Notes: generated by a model from the sequence alone, not told the origin. A stretch of 64,000 nucleotides of DNA from an uncultured Prevotella sp. (GCA_900554695.1 USHV01000009.1:1-64000), one strand, 5' to 3'; positions 8,142 to 17,202 are shown, numbered from the stretch's first letter. A program made the numbers and translations.

Positions 8142-9959
8142 TTACATGCGTTCCGGCACTTCAATGCCGAGCAGGTCCATGCCGTTTTTGATGGTCTTTG
8201 CCACGTTGGCCGCAAGCACGAGGCGCACGGTCTTCTCCTTGTCGTTGTCGGCGCCCAGGATGCTGTAGTCGTGATAGAACTGGTTGAACTCCTTGGTCAG
8301 CTCATAGCAGTAGTTTGCTATGCCGCTTGGCGAATAGTCTTTTCCGGCCTGCTCCACTACGGCTCCATACTCGTTCATCTTCTGTATCAGCTCCGTCTCC
8401 TTCTGGTTGAGCGGCATGTCGGCGTCGAGATTCTCCGGCAGCTTTATGCCTTCAGCCTCGGCCTTACGCAGGATGCTGCGTATGCGGGCGTGTGTATATT
8501 GAATGAACGGGCCCGTGTTGCCGTTGAAGTCGATGCTCTCTTCCGGATTGAAGAGCATGTTCTTGCGTGCGTCAACCTTCAGTATGAAGTATTTCAGCGC
8601 GCCCAGACCCACGATGCGTGCAATCTCGTTGCGCTCCTCTTCGGTCATATCCTTGAACTTGCCGAGCTCGTCGCTTGTCTTGCGTGCATCCTCTATCATC
8701 TCTGCTATGAGGTCGTCGGCGTCCACCACTGTTCCCTCGCGGCTCTTCATCTTGCCGTTGGGCAGTTCCACCATGCCGTAGGAGAAGTGCACAAGTTCCT
8801 TGCCCCACTTGAATCCGAGGCGGTCGAGCAGTATTGAGAGCACCTGGAAGTGGTAGTTCTGCTCGTTGCCTACGACGTATATCATCTTGTCGATGGGGAA
8901 ATCGCGGAAACGCATCTCGGCTGTACCGATGTCCTGCGTCATGTACACACTGGTGCCGTCAGAACGCAACAACAGTTTCTGGTCCAGTCCGTCATTAGTG
9001 AGGTCTGCCCATACGCTGTTGTCGTCCTTTCTGAAGAAAAGACCCTTTGCGAGTCCCTCTTCCACCTTTGCCTTTCCCTCGAGGTAAGTATCTGATTCGT
9101 AGTATATCTTGTCGAAGCCCACGCCGAGCGCCTTGTAGGTTTCGTCGAAGCCTGCATATACCCATGAGTTCATCTTCTGCCACAGGGCACGCACGTCCTT
9201 GTCGCCCTGCTCCCATTTCACGAGCATCTCGTGGGCTTCCTTTATCAGCGGAGCCTCGTCCTTGGCTTTCTTCTCGGCTTCCTCTTCGCCCATGCCCTCG
9301 GCCGTGTATTTTGCCTTGAGCTCAGCAACTTCTTCACGGTAGTGCTTGTCGAAGGCCACGTAGTAGTCGCCTATGAGGTGGTCGCCCTTCTTGCCGCTTG
9401 TCTCGGGTGTCTCGCCGTTGCCCCACTTCAGCCATGCCAGCATCGACTTGCAGATGTGTATTCCGCGGTCGTTCACGATGTTGGTCTTCACCACGCGGTT
9501 GCCGTTGGCCTCCATTATCTTTGCGAGGCTCCATCCCAGCAGGTTGTTGCGCACGTGTCCCAGGTGGAGCGGCTTGTTGGTGTTGGGCGATGAGTATTCG
9601 ATCATCACCAGCGGCGATTTCTCCGTCGCCTTGCGCTCGCCGTAGGTCGGGTCGGCGTTGATGTCATTGAGCAGACCTATCCACGCGCCGTTGGATATTA
9701 CGAGGTTGAGGAATCCCTTCACCACGTTGTATGAAGCCACGCAGCTCTCGTTCTCCTTGAGCCAGCGGCCCAGGTCTTCGGCTGTTTCTTCGGGCTTCTT
9801 GTGAGATATTTTCAGGAACGGGAACACCACGAGTGTGAGGTGTCCCTCGAATTCACGTTTTGTCTTCTGAAGCTGCACCATTTTTTCAGGCACATCCTGT
9901 CCGTACAGTTCCTTCACGGCCTTGATGACCGAACTGCATAAAGCTTTTTCGATGTTCAT
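8142..9959 (-). CDS. argS: arginine--tRNA ligase
   Basis: This 605-residue class I synthetase charges tRNA-Arg. It has the ArgS N-terminal additional domain (about 1-110), the HIGH motif as HLGHV (132-136) within SSPNTNKPLHLGHVRNN, and the KMSKS-equivalent KMKSREG. The C-terminal DALR anticodon-binding domain ends with LLGIEVPERM. The length and order of parts are normal. It has its own textbook promoter (TTTG, 19 bases, TAACTTTG at 9985-10015) and its own terminator, so it is probably monocistronic. Confidence 0.97.
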   Translation of the reverse strand: MNIEKALCSSVIKAVKELYGQDVPEKMVQLQKTKREFEGHLTLVVFPFLKISHKKPEETAEDLGRWLKENESCVASYNVVKGFLNLVISNGAWIGLLNDINADPTYGERKATEKSPLVMIEYSSPNTNKPLHLGHVRNNLLGWSLAKIMEANGNRVVKTNIVNDRGIHICKSMLAWLKWGNGETPETSGKKGDHLIGDYYVAFDKHYREEVAELKAKYTAEGMGEEEAEKKAKDEAPLIKEAHEMLVKWEQGDKDVRALWQKMNSWVYAGFDETYKALGVGFDKIYYESDTYLEGKAKVEEGLAKGLFFRKDDNSVWADLTNDGLDQKLLLRSDGTSVYMTQDIGTAEMRFRDFPIDKMIYVVGNEQNYHFQVLSILLDRLGFKWGKELVHFSYGMVELPNGKMKSREGTVVDADDLIAEMIEDARKTSDELGKFKDMTEEERNEIARIVGLGALKYFILKVDARKNMLFNPEESIDFNGNTGPFIQYTHARIRSILRKAEAEGIKLPENLDADMPLNQKETELIQKMNEYGAVVEQAGKDYSPSGIANYCYELTKEFNQFYHDYSILGADNDKEKTVRLVLAANVAKTIKNGMDLLGIEVPERM

Positions 9960-9984
9960 GATTTTATGAAGATGATTGTGGATG

Positions 9985-10015
9985 CAAAGTTAACACAAAC
10001 CTCGCAATATTCAAA
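9985..10015 (-). promoter_or_regulatory. argS promoter
   Basis: On the minus strand there is TTTG (10015-10012), exactly 19 bases, then TAACTTTG (9992-9985). This is a full match to the Bacteroidetes housekeeping promoter, with the -7 box about 26 bases upstream of the argS start. Confidence 0.85.
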
Positions 10016-10039
10016 ATAAAATACGAGCAAACATCAGTC

Positions 10040-10600
10040 TCATGGCATTGCCGCCTTGTCGGGCAGTCCGTTCACGCGCTGCAACTCTAAAATGTAGTGT
10101 GTGAAGACGAGCGGTGACTGTATGCGCATCTTGTCGTCGGTGATGTATTCCAGGTCGAGAAGCGTGGTGGTGTATATGCTTTCCACCATGCGTATGTCGT
10201 CAGGATTGTCGGAAACGGGATTCACTTTGAGCCGGAGATAGTCGTAACCTTCATGCACCAGACTCCATTCGCCGCTAAGCGTGTAGTCGCCTTCGAAACA
10301 TTCATCGCCCGAGGCGGTGGGCGAGCCGTCCATACGCCATGCCTTTATCCTCAGCCGTCCGTCCATGCTGCCGTCGGCTTTCAGGTTGTAGTATTGCTCG
10401 AGATTCAGGAAATACGCCTGATTGTTCTCTTCGTAGATGCACGGCAGGCTGTCCTGCATCACATACCATTGGCCTATCGCCTTGTCGTGATACTTCTCGT
10501 AGAGTTCACGTGTCAGCTCGCCGTCGCTGGGCGGCTCGTCGTAGCAGGAGACGAACGTCAGCGTAGCGAGTAATATCAATATCGTCAGTGCTTTATTCAT
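10040..10600 (-). CDS. lipocalin-like lipoprotein, tandem copy 2
   Basis: This 186-residue product has a lipoprotein signal (LTFVSC) and a beta-rich body with QWYVMQ, YNLKADGSMDGRLRIKAWRMDGSPTASGDECFEGDYTLSGEW and YLRLKVN. This pattern resembles the Bacteroidales lipocalin-like or lipid-binding families. It is clearly related to the next gene upstream (10622-11215): both share REKY/YEKYHDKxxGxWY, LEQYY, GRxxxKAxRxDGSPxA and Y.L.G.W. They probably arose by tandem duplication and are cotranscribed (21 bp apart). The function is unknown. Confidence 0.75.
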   Translation of the reverse strand: MNKALTILILLATLTFVSCYDEPPSDGELTRELYEKYHDKAIGQWYVMQDSLPCIYEENNQAYFLNLEQYYNLKADGSMDGRLRIKAWRMDGSPTASGDECFEGDYTLSGEWSLVHEGYDYLRLKVNPVSDNPDDIRMVESIYTTTLLDLEYITDDKMRIQSPLVFTHYILELQRVNGLPDKAAMP

Positions 10601-10621
10601 TTGCTGATATTTAATTTGTTG

Positions 10622-11215
10622 TCATAAGTTTTTAGCGTCCGCATCACTTCCCATGTCTGCCGGTTCGCCATCTACACGGTGCATCACTATTGTCTGGTTC
10701 AGAAATGTTACGGGTGACTCAATGCTGAGAATGTCGTCGTCAGCATGGTACAGATGGAGATCTGTGTTGCTGAAGAGAGGCAGCATGAGGGTGTCGTCGG
10801 TATCGTCCTGACTGAGATGCACTCCGAATCTGAGCCGATCGGTGTCGTCGGATGCTCTGTGTATGAGTCCCCATGAACCGTTCAGGCGATAGTCGGAGAT
10901 GAACCATTCGCCTCCTGTTGCAGACGGACTGCCGTCGGCTCTTTTGGCTTTCATTATCACACGGCCTGTTATTTCGCCGTTTTCATGAAACTCGTAATAT
11001 TGTTCCAGACTGATGTAATACAGTCTTTCGAATTGCTTGAAGTAGTATTCCTGCGGTTCTTGTTTCAGATACCATTTGCCGGTTACCTTGTCTGTGTATT
11101 TCTCGCGCAGCTCTAAGGTTTCCTCTGAGTCCTCGTCTGTTGTCGGGTAACGAGGGTCGAGGTCGCTGCATGCGGTCAGAAGAAAGACAGACAGAATGAA
11201 AAATGTTGCTTTCAT
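10622..11215 (-). CDS. lipocalin-like lipoprotein, tandem copy 1
   Basis: This 197-residue lipoprotein (signal ending LLTAC) is a paralogue of the downstream gene. It shares the KYTDKVTGKWY, ISLEQYYEFHENGEITGRVIMKAKRADGSPSATG and DYRLNGSWGLIH blocks. The C-terminal thirds diverge more. It is first in a two-gene minus-strand unit, divergent from pyrE across element B. No catalytic motif is visible. A role as an outer-membrane or periplasmic ligand-binding lipoprotein is only an inference from the fold-like pattern. Confidence 0.75.
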   Translation of the reverse strand: MKATFFILSVFLLTACSDLDPRYPTTDEDSEETLELREKYTDKVTGKWYLKQEPQEYYFKQFERLYYISLEQYYEFHENGEITGRVIMKAKRADGSPSATGGEWFISDYRLNGSWGLIHRASDDTDRLRFGVHLSQDDTDDTLMLPLFSNTDLHLYHADDDILSIESPVTFLNQTIVMHRVDGEPADMGSDADAKNL

Positions 11216-11496
11216 AGGCTTGGCGTTTGGTTTATTAAAATATTGCCGGCTTGTCGTGTTTATGATTATAACGCTCTCCGGGTGTGTATATTGTGCGCGT
11301 GATTACATTTTTACAATGCGCGCGTGATTTTCTTCCGTCATGTTGTTTTGTCAAAATTTTTTACCATTATTCGTCCTCAAGGCTCGCGTTTTTTCGTCCG
11401 CCGGTGTGTCCGGCCATAAATTCGCGGATTTTGAGAGGTTTTCGTAAACTATTGATACATAGTCAGTTGACTTTTGTGCTGTTTTCTCCGTGTTGC

Positions 11497-11606
11497 GATA
11501 TGGCCCGTTTCGGCATCCGAAATGGGCTCTTTCGGCTTATGATTCGGCCTATATCGTGCTCCGATATGGCCTGTTTCGTAGTGCGAAAGAGCCTTTTTCG
11601 CATCGC
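11497..11606. repeat. 22-bp-period array, 5 units (array B)
   Basis: Units begin at 11497, 11519, 11541, 11563 and 11585. The cores are GATATGGCCCGTTTC, GAAATGGGCTCTTTC, GATTCGGCCTATATC, GATATGGCCTGTTTC and GAAAGAGCCTTTTTC, each followed by a 7-bp linker. The period is exactly 22 and the total 110 bp, as in arrays A, D, E and F. Confidence 0.9.
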
Positions 11607-11751
11607 CGTCGGTTCGCCACTGCGTTGCGATTTCGTTTTTACGGGGTAGGAAAATTGCGGAAAGGGCCATTCCGGACGCCCTTGCGCTCACAGAATTGAA
11701 GGCGGAGCCGCAGGTGTTTTGTCAAAATTTTTTAATGTCGTGACGTTTTAT

Positions 11752-11782
11752 TTTGACTTTCGGGCTAATTAGCTTAACTTTG
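11752..11782 (+). promoter_or_regulatory. pyrE operon promoter
   Basis: TTTG (11752-11755), 19 bases, then TAACTTTG (11775-11782): a full match to the Bacteroidetes consensus. The predicted start is near 11789, with a 30-base leader before the pyrE ATG. Confidence 0.85.
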
Positions 11783-11817
11783 CATTCATAAACGACAATA
11801 ATTAAAAAATATACAAT

Positions 11818-12450
11818 ATGGCTAATTTGAAGAAAGACTTCGCATCGAAACTTCTGAATGTGAAGGCAATAAAGTTGCAGCCAAACGACCCGTTCACATG
11901 GGCATCAGGCTGGAAATCACCGTTCTATTGCGACAACCGCAAGACTCTGTCTTATCCCGAACTGCGCAACTTCGTGAAGCTCGAGCTGGTGCACACCATC
12001 CTCGAACACTTTCCGCAGGCTGAGGCTGTGGCAGGTGTGGCAACGGGAGCGATAGCTCAGGGCGCGCTGGTTGCCGACGAGCTGAACAAGCCGTTCGTAT
12101 ATGTGCGCAGCAAGGCAAAGGACCACGGCATGGGCAACCTCATCGAGGGCGAGCTGGAGAAGGGCACCAAGGTAGTTGTGGTTGAGGACCTCATCTCCAC
12201 CGGCGGCAGCAGTCTGAAGGCCGTTGCTGCACTGCGCGAGGCAGGCTACGAGGTTGTGGGCATGGTGGCTTCATACACCTACGGATTCCCTGTCGCAGCC
12301 GAGGCATTCGCTGAGGCAGGCGTGCAGTTGGAGACTCTGACCGACTACGACCACGTCGTGGCCGAGGCACTCGCTACAGGCTACATAGCCGAGAGCGACG
12401 TAGAGGTGCTGGCAGAGTGGCGCAAGAACCCGTCTGAGTGGCGCAAGTAA
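11818..12450 (+). CDS. pyrE: orotate phosphoribosyltransferase
   Basis: This 210-residue enzyme joins orotate to PRPP to make orotidine 5'-phosphate, the fifth step of pyrimidine synthesis. The PRPP motif VVVVEDLISTGGSS lies near residues 118-131, and the YVRSKAKDHG segment carries the catalytic lysines. The length is standard. It heads a probable operon with an SRPBCC protein (49 bp downstream), argH and a lipoprotein. Pairing PyrE with ArgH is notable because the pyrimidine and arginine pathways share carbamoyl phosphate. Confidence 0.96.
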   Translation: MANLKKDFASKLLNVKAIKLQPNDPFTWASGWKSPFYCDNRKTLSYPELRNFVKLELVHTILEHFPQAEAVAGVATGAIAQGALVADELNKPFVYVRSKAKDHGMGNLIEGELEKGTKVVVVEDLISTGGSSLKAVAALREAGYEVVGMVASYTYGFPVAAEAFAEAGVQLETLTDYDHVVAEALATGYIAESDVEVLAEWRKNPSEWRK

Positions 12451-12499
12451 TAATGGTAGGGGCGGGCGTGGCCTGCCCTGACTAAAACAAACACATATC

Positions 12500-12919
12500 A
12501 TGTCGATGACAACATTCGAAAGCAGCATACGCCAGATACAGTTTCCGCAGCAGAAGGTGTATGACATGCTCAGCAATCTCGAGAACATCGAGAGAGTGAA
12601 GAACCGCATACCGGAGGACAAGATAAAGGATCTGACCTTCGACAACGACTCCATATCCATCAGTGTGCCGCCGGCAGGCAGCGTGAAACTGCGCATAGTA
12701 AATCGCGAAGAGCCCAAGTGCATCAAGTTCGAAACGGAGTCGAGCCCCGTGCCTTTCAACCTGTGGATTCAGATTCTGCCGGTGACAACGACATCGAGCA
12801 AGATGAAGCTCACTATCAAGGCCGAACTCAATCCGTTCATAAAGGGCATGGTGCAGAAACCGCTGCAGCAGGGCATCGAGAAGATTGCCGACGTGCTGCA
12901 GGCTATAAACTACGAATAA
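12500..12919 (+). CDS. SRPBCC/START-like small protein
   Basis: This 139-residue protein has the helix-grip pattern: an N-terminal strand TTFESSIRQIQFPQQKVYDMLSNLENIERVKNRIP, alternating strands, and a long C-terminal helix GMVQKPLQQGIEKIADVLQAI. Such domains bind hydrophobic ligands in a cavity. This short stand-alone form is common between pyrE and argH in Bacteroidales. The ligand and role are unknown. It sits 49 bp after pyrE and 41 bp before argH, probably in the same transcript. The third-codon methionine is an alternative start. Confidence 0.8.
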   Translation: MSMTTFESSIRQIQFPQQKVYDMLSNLENIERVKNRIPEDKIKDLTFDNDSISISVPPAGSVKLRIVNREEPKCIKFETESSPVPFNLWIQILPVTTTSSKMKLTIKAELNPFIKGMVQKPLQQGIEKIADVLQAINYE

Positions 12920-12960
12920 CAAACGCTTCGGCGTACGGGCCGGAGAAAGAAAACTGACAG

Positions 12961-14298
12961 ATGGCTACAAAACTTTGGGAAAAGAATTTTGAGGTGAACC
13001 GCGAGATAGAGCGGTTCACAGTGGGACGTGACCGCGAACTCGATCTGTATCTGGCACGCTACGACGTGCTCGGATCGATGGCTCACATCACCATGCTCCA
13101 GTCGATAGGACTCATGGAGAAGGACGAGCTGGACGCCCTGCTCGTCGAACTCAAAAAGATATACCGCGACTGCGTGGAAGGCCGCTTCGAGATAGAGGAG
13201 GGTGTTGAGGACGTCCACTCGCAGGTGGAGCTGATGCTCACGCGACGTCTGGGCGACATGGGCAAGAAGATACACAGCGGACGGTCGCGCAACGACCAGG
13301 TGCTCGTGGATCTGAAGCTCTTTATACGCCACGAGCTGCACGAGGTGGCCGATGAGGTGATGACGCTCTTCAACGAGCTTCTGGAGAAGAGCGAGCAGTG
13401 CAAGGACGTGCTTATGCCGGGTTACACCCATCTGCAGATAGCCATGCCAAGCTCGTTCGGACTGTGGTTCGGCGCCTATGCCGAGTCGTTGGCAGACGAT
13501 ATGCTCTTTCTTCAGGCCGCCTACCGCATGGCCAACCGCAATCCGCTCGGCTCTGCCGCGGGCTACGGTTCGTCGTTCCCGCTCGACAGAAGCATGACCA
13601 CGCGCCTGCTGGGCTTCGACTCCATGGACTACAACGTGGTGTATGCGCAGATGGGACGCGGCAAGACAGAGCGCAACGTGGCGTTCGCCATGGCCTCGGT
13701 GGCAGGCACTTTGTCGAAGATGGCGTTCGATGCGTGCATGTTCAACTGCCAGAACTTCGGCTTCGTGAAGCTGCCGAAGGAGTGCACTACGGGCAGCTCC
13801 ATCATGCCGCACAAGAAGAATCCCGACGTGTTCGAGCTCATTCGCGCCAAGTGCAACAAGCTGCAGGGACTGCCGGCACAGATCACTCTCATAATGAACA
13901 ACCTGCCCGTGGGCTACTTCCGCGACCTGCAGATAATAAAAGAGGTGTTCCTTCCGGCGTTCGGCGAGCTGAAAGACTGCCTGCGCATGGCGGCATACAT
14001 TATCAATAAGATGGAGGTGAACCGCTCGATACTCGACAATCCGATGTACGACCCGATGTTCTCCGTAGAGGAGGTGAACCGTCTCGCCGCAGCCGGAATG
14101 CCTTTCCGCGACGCTTACCGCAAGGTGGGCATGGAGATAGAGAACGGCACTTATCATGCCGACCACCACATTCACCATACGCATGAGGGCAGCATGGGCA
14201 ACCTGTGCAACGACCGCATAGCCGAGTATATGAGGAGCATATACGACGCAATAGGCTTCGACCGTGCCGAGAATGCAGAAAAGGAATTGTTGAAATGA
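12961..14298 (+). CDS. argH: argininosuccinate lyase
   Basis: This 445-residue enzyme splits argininosuccinate into arginine and fumarate, the last step of arginine synthesis. It belongs to the fumarase/aspartase superfamily: HSGRSRNDQV near 102-111 and the signature GSSIMPHKKNPD near 279-290, with the catalytic serine. It is slightly shorter than E. coli ArgH (457). The stop overlaps the next gene's ATG by four bases (ATGA), indicating translational coupling. No ARG-box-like palindrome lies in its immediate upstream region. Confidence 0.96.
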   Translation: MATKLWEKNFEVNREIERFTVGRDRELDLYLARYDVLGSMAHITMLQSIGLMEKDELDALLVELKKIYRDCVEGRFEIEEGVEDVHSQVELMLTRRLGDMGKKIHSGRSRNDQVLVDLKLFIRHELHEVADEVMTLFNELLEKSEQCKDVLMPGYTHLQIAMPSSFGLWFGAYAESLADDMLFLQAAYRMANRNPLGSAAGYGSSFPLDRSMTTRLLGFDSMDYNVVYAQMGRGKTERNVAFAMASVAGTLSKMAFDACMFNCQNFGFVKLPKECTTGSSIMPHKKNPDVFELIRAKCNKLQGLPAQITLIMNNLPVGYFRDLQIIKEVFLPAFGELKDCLRMAAYIINKMEVNRSILDNPMYDPMFSVEEVNRLAAAGMPFRDAYRKVGMEIENGTYHADHHIHHTHEGSMGNLCNDRIAEYMRSIYDAIGFDRAENAEKELLK

Positions 14299-14867
14299 GA
14301 AAAAGATTGTTTGCAGTTGCGTGCGCCGCGGTTATGGCGTTTATGTTTCCGTCGTGCGACGGGGTTATGTCGGAGTACAGCTCCCGTCCGTGCCGCTTCG
14401 TGTTCAACACCGCGACACATTCTCATTCGCCATCGCTCAGCAGCGCGGTCGGCGGCACCGGCATATTCTGTAAGGTGACCACGGTGTTGAAAGGTGGCGC
14501 GCAGTATTACAGATTTTCCACAAACCAGAACATGACCGACGATGTGATATTCACCGCCGAGGACCAACGCACCACCGTGTTGCTTGGCATGAACAATGCC
14601 ATCTGGTTCGGATATGGCAATCTGGACGTGCCAGCCGTGTTCTATGCCTACGACGCCGAGTGCCCTAACTGCTTCAATCCGGACATGGTTCCGGTGAAAA
14701 GCCATCCGTTGAGCGTGGCATCTACGGGCATCGCAACATGTCCGACGTGTCATCGTGAGTACAACATGAACACCGGCGGAAACATTGTCAAGGGTGACAA
14801 GGGCAATCCGCTCACACGCTATCATGCCTCATACACACCGGCTGGAGTAGTGGCTGTGACCAACTGA
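14295..14867 (+). CDS. CxxC-containing lipoprotein, possible iron or zinc site
   Basis: From the coupled ATG at 14295 this is 190 residues, with a lipoprotein signal ending FPSC. The mature part has two cysteine pairs, AECPNCFNP and ATCPTCHREYN, followed by NTGGNIVKGDKGNPLTRYHAS. Two metal-binding knuckles and a final strand recall the Rieske or zinc-ribbon arrangement, but the first pair reads CPNC rather than the Rieske CxH. I cannot decide between an iron-sulfur and a zinc site. It is coupled to argH, and the biological link is unclear. Confidence 0.65.
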   Translation: MRKRLFAVACAAVMAFMFPSCDGVMSEYSSRPCRFVFNTATHSHSPSLSSAVGGTGIFCKVTTVLKGGAQYYRFSTNQNMTDDVIFTAEDQRTTVLLGMNNAIWFGYGNLDVPAVFYAYDAECPNCFNPDMVPVKSHPLSVASTGIATCPTCHREYNMNTGGNIVKGDKGNPLTRYHASYTPAGVVAVTN

Positions 14868-14941
14868 TGGTTGTGTCAGCGCTTACGTCAGCATAAAATA
14901 ATTTACCGTTCAGGCATCTTTTTCAACCGCCTGAGCACTAT

Positions 14942-14976
14942 CGGCCTCATTCCGGACACATGTTCGGGTGAGGCCG
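14942..14976 (+). terminator. hairpin after the pyrE-argH run
   Basis: CGGCCTCA (14942-14949) pairs with TGAGGCCG (14969-14976). It is the first strong stem after the lipoprotein stop. There is no T run directly after it, so termination is uncertain. Confidence 0.4.
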
Positions 14977-15056
14977 GTTGCGTTAATGACATTATTTTAT
15001 TATTTTCGCTGCATCATATAATTCAGTTTTTTGTATAGAAAAGTGCAATGATTCCT

Positions 15057-15105
15057 GCAACCGCGGATGTCAGTCTGGCTAATACCTGCCGCGGTTGCGG
15101 TTTTT
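15057..15105 (+). terminator. strong hairpin with T5, upstream of WG-repeat gene
   Basis: GCAACCGCGG (15057-15066) pairs perfectly with CCGCGGTTGC (15089-15098), then GG and five Ts (15101-15105). It lies 36 bases before the start of the next gene, so it may end upstream transcription or attenuate transcription into that gene. Confidence 0.65.
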
Positions 15106-15140
15106 CATCAATGATTAAGGAAAGACATAAAGATTTAGTT

Positions 15141-16895
15141 ATGAACAGATATTTTATTCAATTATTGTTGCTCGCATTGTGTGTGGCGGCGCCGGCACAG
15201 AGCCTTAAAGACATTGAAAAGGCTCATAAGGACAAGATGAAGGAGTTGAAGAAGTCGCTCGGACTGAAGAAAGTGGAGATAAGGCAGGAGGATGACGGAA
15301 CTTACTACATGCTTCTCACGTCGAAGGATAAACGTATCGGACGTGCAGATATTAATGGAAACGTTATTCTGCCGGCGGTTTATTACGGCATAAACAAAAG
15401 TACGGTGTTCGATAGTATAGAGGTTTTCACCCTTGTTAATGGTTTTGACAGAATAGGTATAGCAGACATTTCGGGCAAGGTAATCGTTCCGGCGGAATAC
15501 TCGAACTTTATCTTCTGTCCTGCGATAGAGGAGGGGAAAAGCTGGGCTTATGATAATCAGGATACGAGAACCGGCGACTCCGTGGTGGTATATCACGAGG
15601 CTGCGCCGGCCGTTATTTATGCCAAGGGAAACATAAGCCGTATATATTCAATGACAGGTGAGGTGTTGCGCGACAGCATAATGACGGACAGGTGTGCGTA
15701 TATTCCTGGATATTTCATTACGGGAACGGAAACATTATATGTTAAAAGTGAATATACTCATTATACTATAAGAACACCTTTCAGTACCGCTTGTGGATTA
15801 TTTTCACAGTCTGGAGAACAGTTGGTGGCGCATGGAGCGGAACTATTGACCATATATGGTGAATCATATTATGATGATAAGTTCAAGGTGAAATATGGAA
15901 AGGAACGCAACTGGTGCACTTATACAGTGAAAGAAGGCATGAAATATAAAATGGGCGGATTTATATTCGGCTTTGAGAATCAAGGTATCCCTGCTCTTTT
16001 TAATGATGTTACATACGAACCTTCTTCTGATAGATGGAGAGTGAAGCGTACAGAATTAGGTAAATTCGAGGACTATACTGCAGAAATGGTAAAGCAGGGA
16101 ATATACCGCGATAAAGGTGAAGAATATTATGAGAAAAGGGAATTTGATAAAGTTATATCTTTTTATGCTAAAGAAGGTGTAAACAAACCATGGGCGAAGT
16201 TTTTTACTGCAATGGCTTTATATAATAAGGCTTTGTATAATGTAACAATAGCTAACATGATAAGTGAGAACATTGAGAAAAATGAGCTGCCATATGATTT
16301 TCTGAAAAATATGGGATTTGACCTTGATCTCGCGACAGAACAGTATAACACTTCTGTTGAACTGTTTGATGTTTATCTTAAAGAGGACAGTACTTATCAG
16401 GAAGATGCCGTCAGATGGCGCAATATAGCATTGGAAAATGTTGCTGAGATACCTGCCGTTGGCAAACGCTATGAGGCTGCAATGCAACTCCTCAAGCAGC
16501 GTCAGGCAGCGCAGGCGGCCGAACTGCAGCGTCAACAGGAGCTGAAGCGTCAGCAGAACGCGGCTTTCTGGGGTGGCATACTCTCTGCCTTTATTCAGGG
16601 TGCGGCCAATGCTGTCACCGGAGGTGGTGGCTCCGGCTCTTCAGGAAAAGCTGCTGCGACTTACAGCGGAGGCACAGCGGTGAGCACATCGTCGTCTTCC
16701 GGTTCATCATCAAGAAAAGCTTCGCAGATAGCTGAATGGGAGGCAAGGCGACGGGATGCTGAGAGCCAGCTCGCAAAATACAAGGCGCAACAGCTAAAGG
16801 ATCCTAATTCTGCTTATCTGAAGAGCGTTATAGAAAGTACAGAGAACAGAATACGGACCTGTAACGAACGTATTAATTCTTTGCGTGCGCAGTAG
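15141..16895 (+). CDS. secreted WG-repeat protein with C-terminal coiled coil
   Basis: From the ATG at 15141 this is 584 residues with a Sec signal (LLLLALCVAAPAQS). Two WG-type repeats are visible (IGRADINGNVILPAVYYGI and IGIADISGKVIVPAEYSNF). A middle region with TPR-like features follows (YYEKREFDKVISFYAKEGV), then a Gln/Ala-rich coiled coil (about 455-490). A Ser/Gly-rich low-complexity linker and a second helical segment rich in Arg, Gln and Lys end the protein. The enzymatic role is unknown; WG repeats form beta-propeller-like surfaces. The middle is more AT-rich than the ends. A longer in-frame start (15048) overlaps the upstream hairpin and is unlikely. Confidence 0.75.
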   Translation: MNRYFIQLLLLALCVAAPAQSLKDIEKAHKDKMKELKKSLGLKKVEIRQEDDGTYYMLLTSKDKRIGRADINGNVILPAVYYGINKSTVFDSIEVFTLVNGFDRIGIADISGKVIVPAEYSNFIFCPAIEEGKSWAYDNQDTRTGDSVVVYHEAAPAVIYAKGNISRIYSMTGEVLRDSIMTDRCAYIPGYFITGTETLYVKSEYTHYTIRTPFSTACGLFSQSGEQLVAHGAELLTIYGESYYDDKFKVKYGKERNWCTYTVKEGMKYKMGGFIFGFENQGIPALFNDVTYEPSSDRWRVKRTELGKFEDYTAEMVKQGIYRDKGEEYYEKREFDKVISFYAKEGVNKPWAKFFTAMALYNKALYNVTIANMISENIEKNELPYDFLKNMGFDLDLATEQYNTSVELFDVYLKEDSTYQEDAVRWRNIALENVAEIPAVGKRYEAAMQLLKQRQAAQAAELQRQQELKRQQNAAFWGGILSAFIQGAANAVTGGGGSGSSGKAAATYSGGTAVSTSSSSGSSSRKASQIAEWEARRRDAESQLAKYKAQQLKDPNSAYLKSVIESTENRIRTCNERINSLRAQ

Positions 16896-16948
16896 AATTG
16901 TACGATTGGAATCATTCTTACATAAGATATAAAAATGTATAGTATATG

Positions 16949-17002
16949 TGGCTGACGGCATGGCTGTGACATGAAGAATGGCATGCTGTCAGTCATTTTT
17001 TT
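16949..17002 (+). terminator. Rho-independent terminator of WG-repeat gene
   Basis: TGGCTGACGGCATG (16949-16962) pairs with CATGCTGTCAGTCA (16982-16995), 14 pairs with two G-T wobbles, followed by seven Ts. Confidence 0.85.
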
Positions 17003-17065
17003 CTTTTTCTCTGAGTCATACAGTGAATTTTATGCCATTCCAAAATATTAAATTGTGTAAATTGT

Positions 17066-17097
17066 TTTGGATGTTATGATTTAATACCTTAACTTTG
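17066..17097 (+). promoter_or_regulatory. promoter of tRNA-Leu and lipoprotein operon
   Basis: TTTG at 17066-17069, 20 bases, then TAACTTTG at 17090-17097. Transcription would begin about 100 bases before the tRNA, leaving a GC-rich leader with an ACACAG/CTGTGT hairpin (17147-17163). Confidence 0.75.
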
Positions 17098-17202
17098 CAT
17101 TTGCAATATAATTGAAGGCCTGAGGCCGCCGGGCGCGTGCGGCGAGACACAGAAATGCTGTGTGGCAAGCCGTAAAACCGCGACCGATATTGCAAAAATG
17201 AT

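Larger units (their letters stand above)
11216..11817. other. intergenic region with composite repeat element B and pyrE promoter
   Basis: This gap between divergent genes has no credible CDS. It contains two copies of TTTTGTCAAAATTTTTTA (11346-11363 and 11717-11734) flanking a 22-bp array (11497-11606). A segment ATTCGCGGATTTTGAGAGG (11418-11436) resembles the CGCG-containing flank of the other elements. The pyrE promoter follows at 11752-11782. The order of motifs matches element A. Confidence 0.65.
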
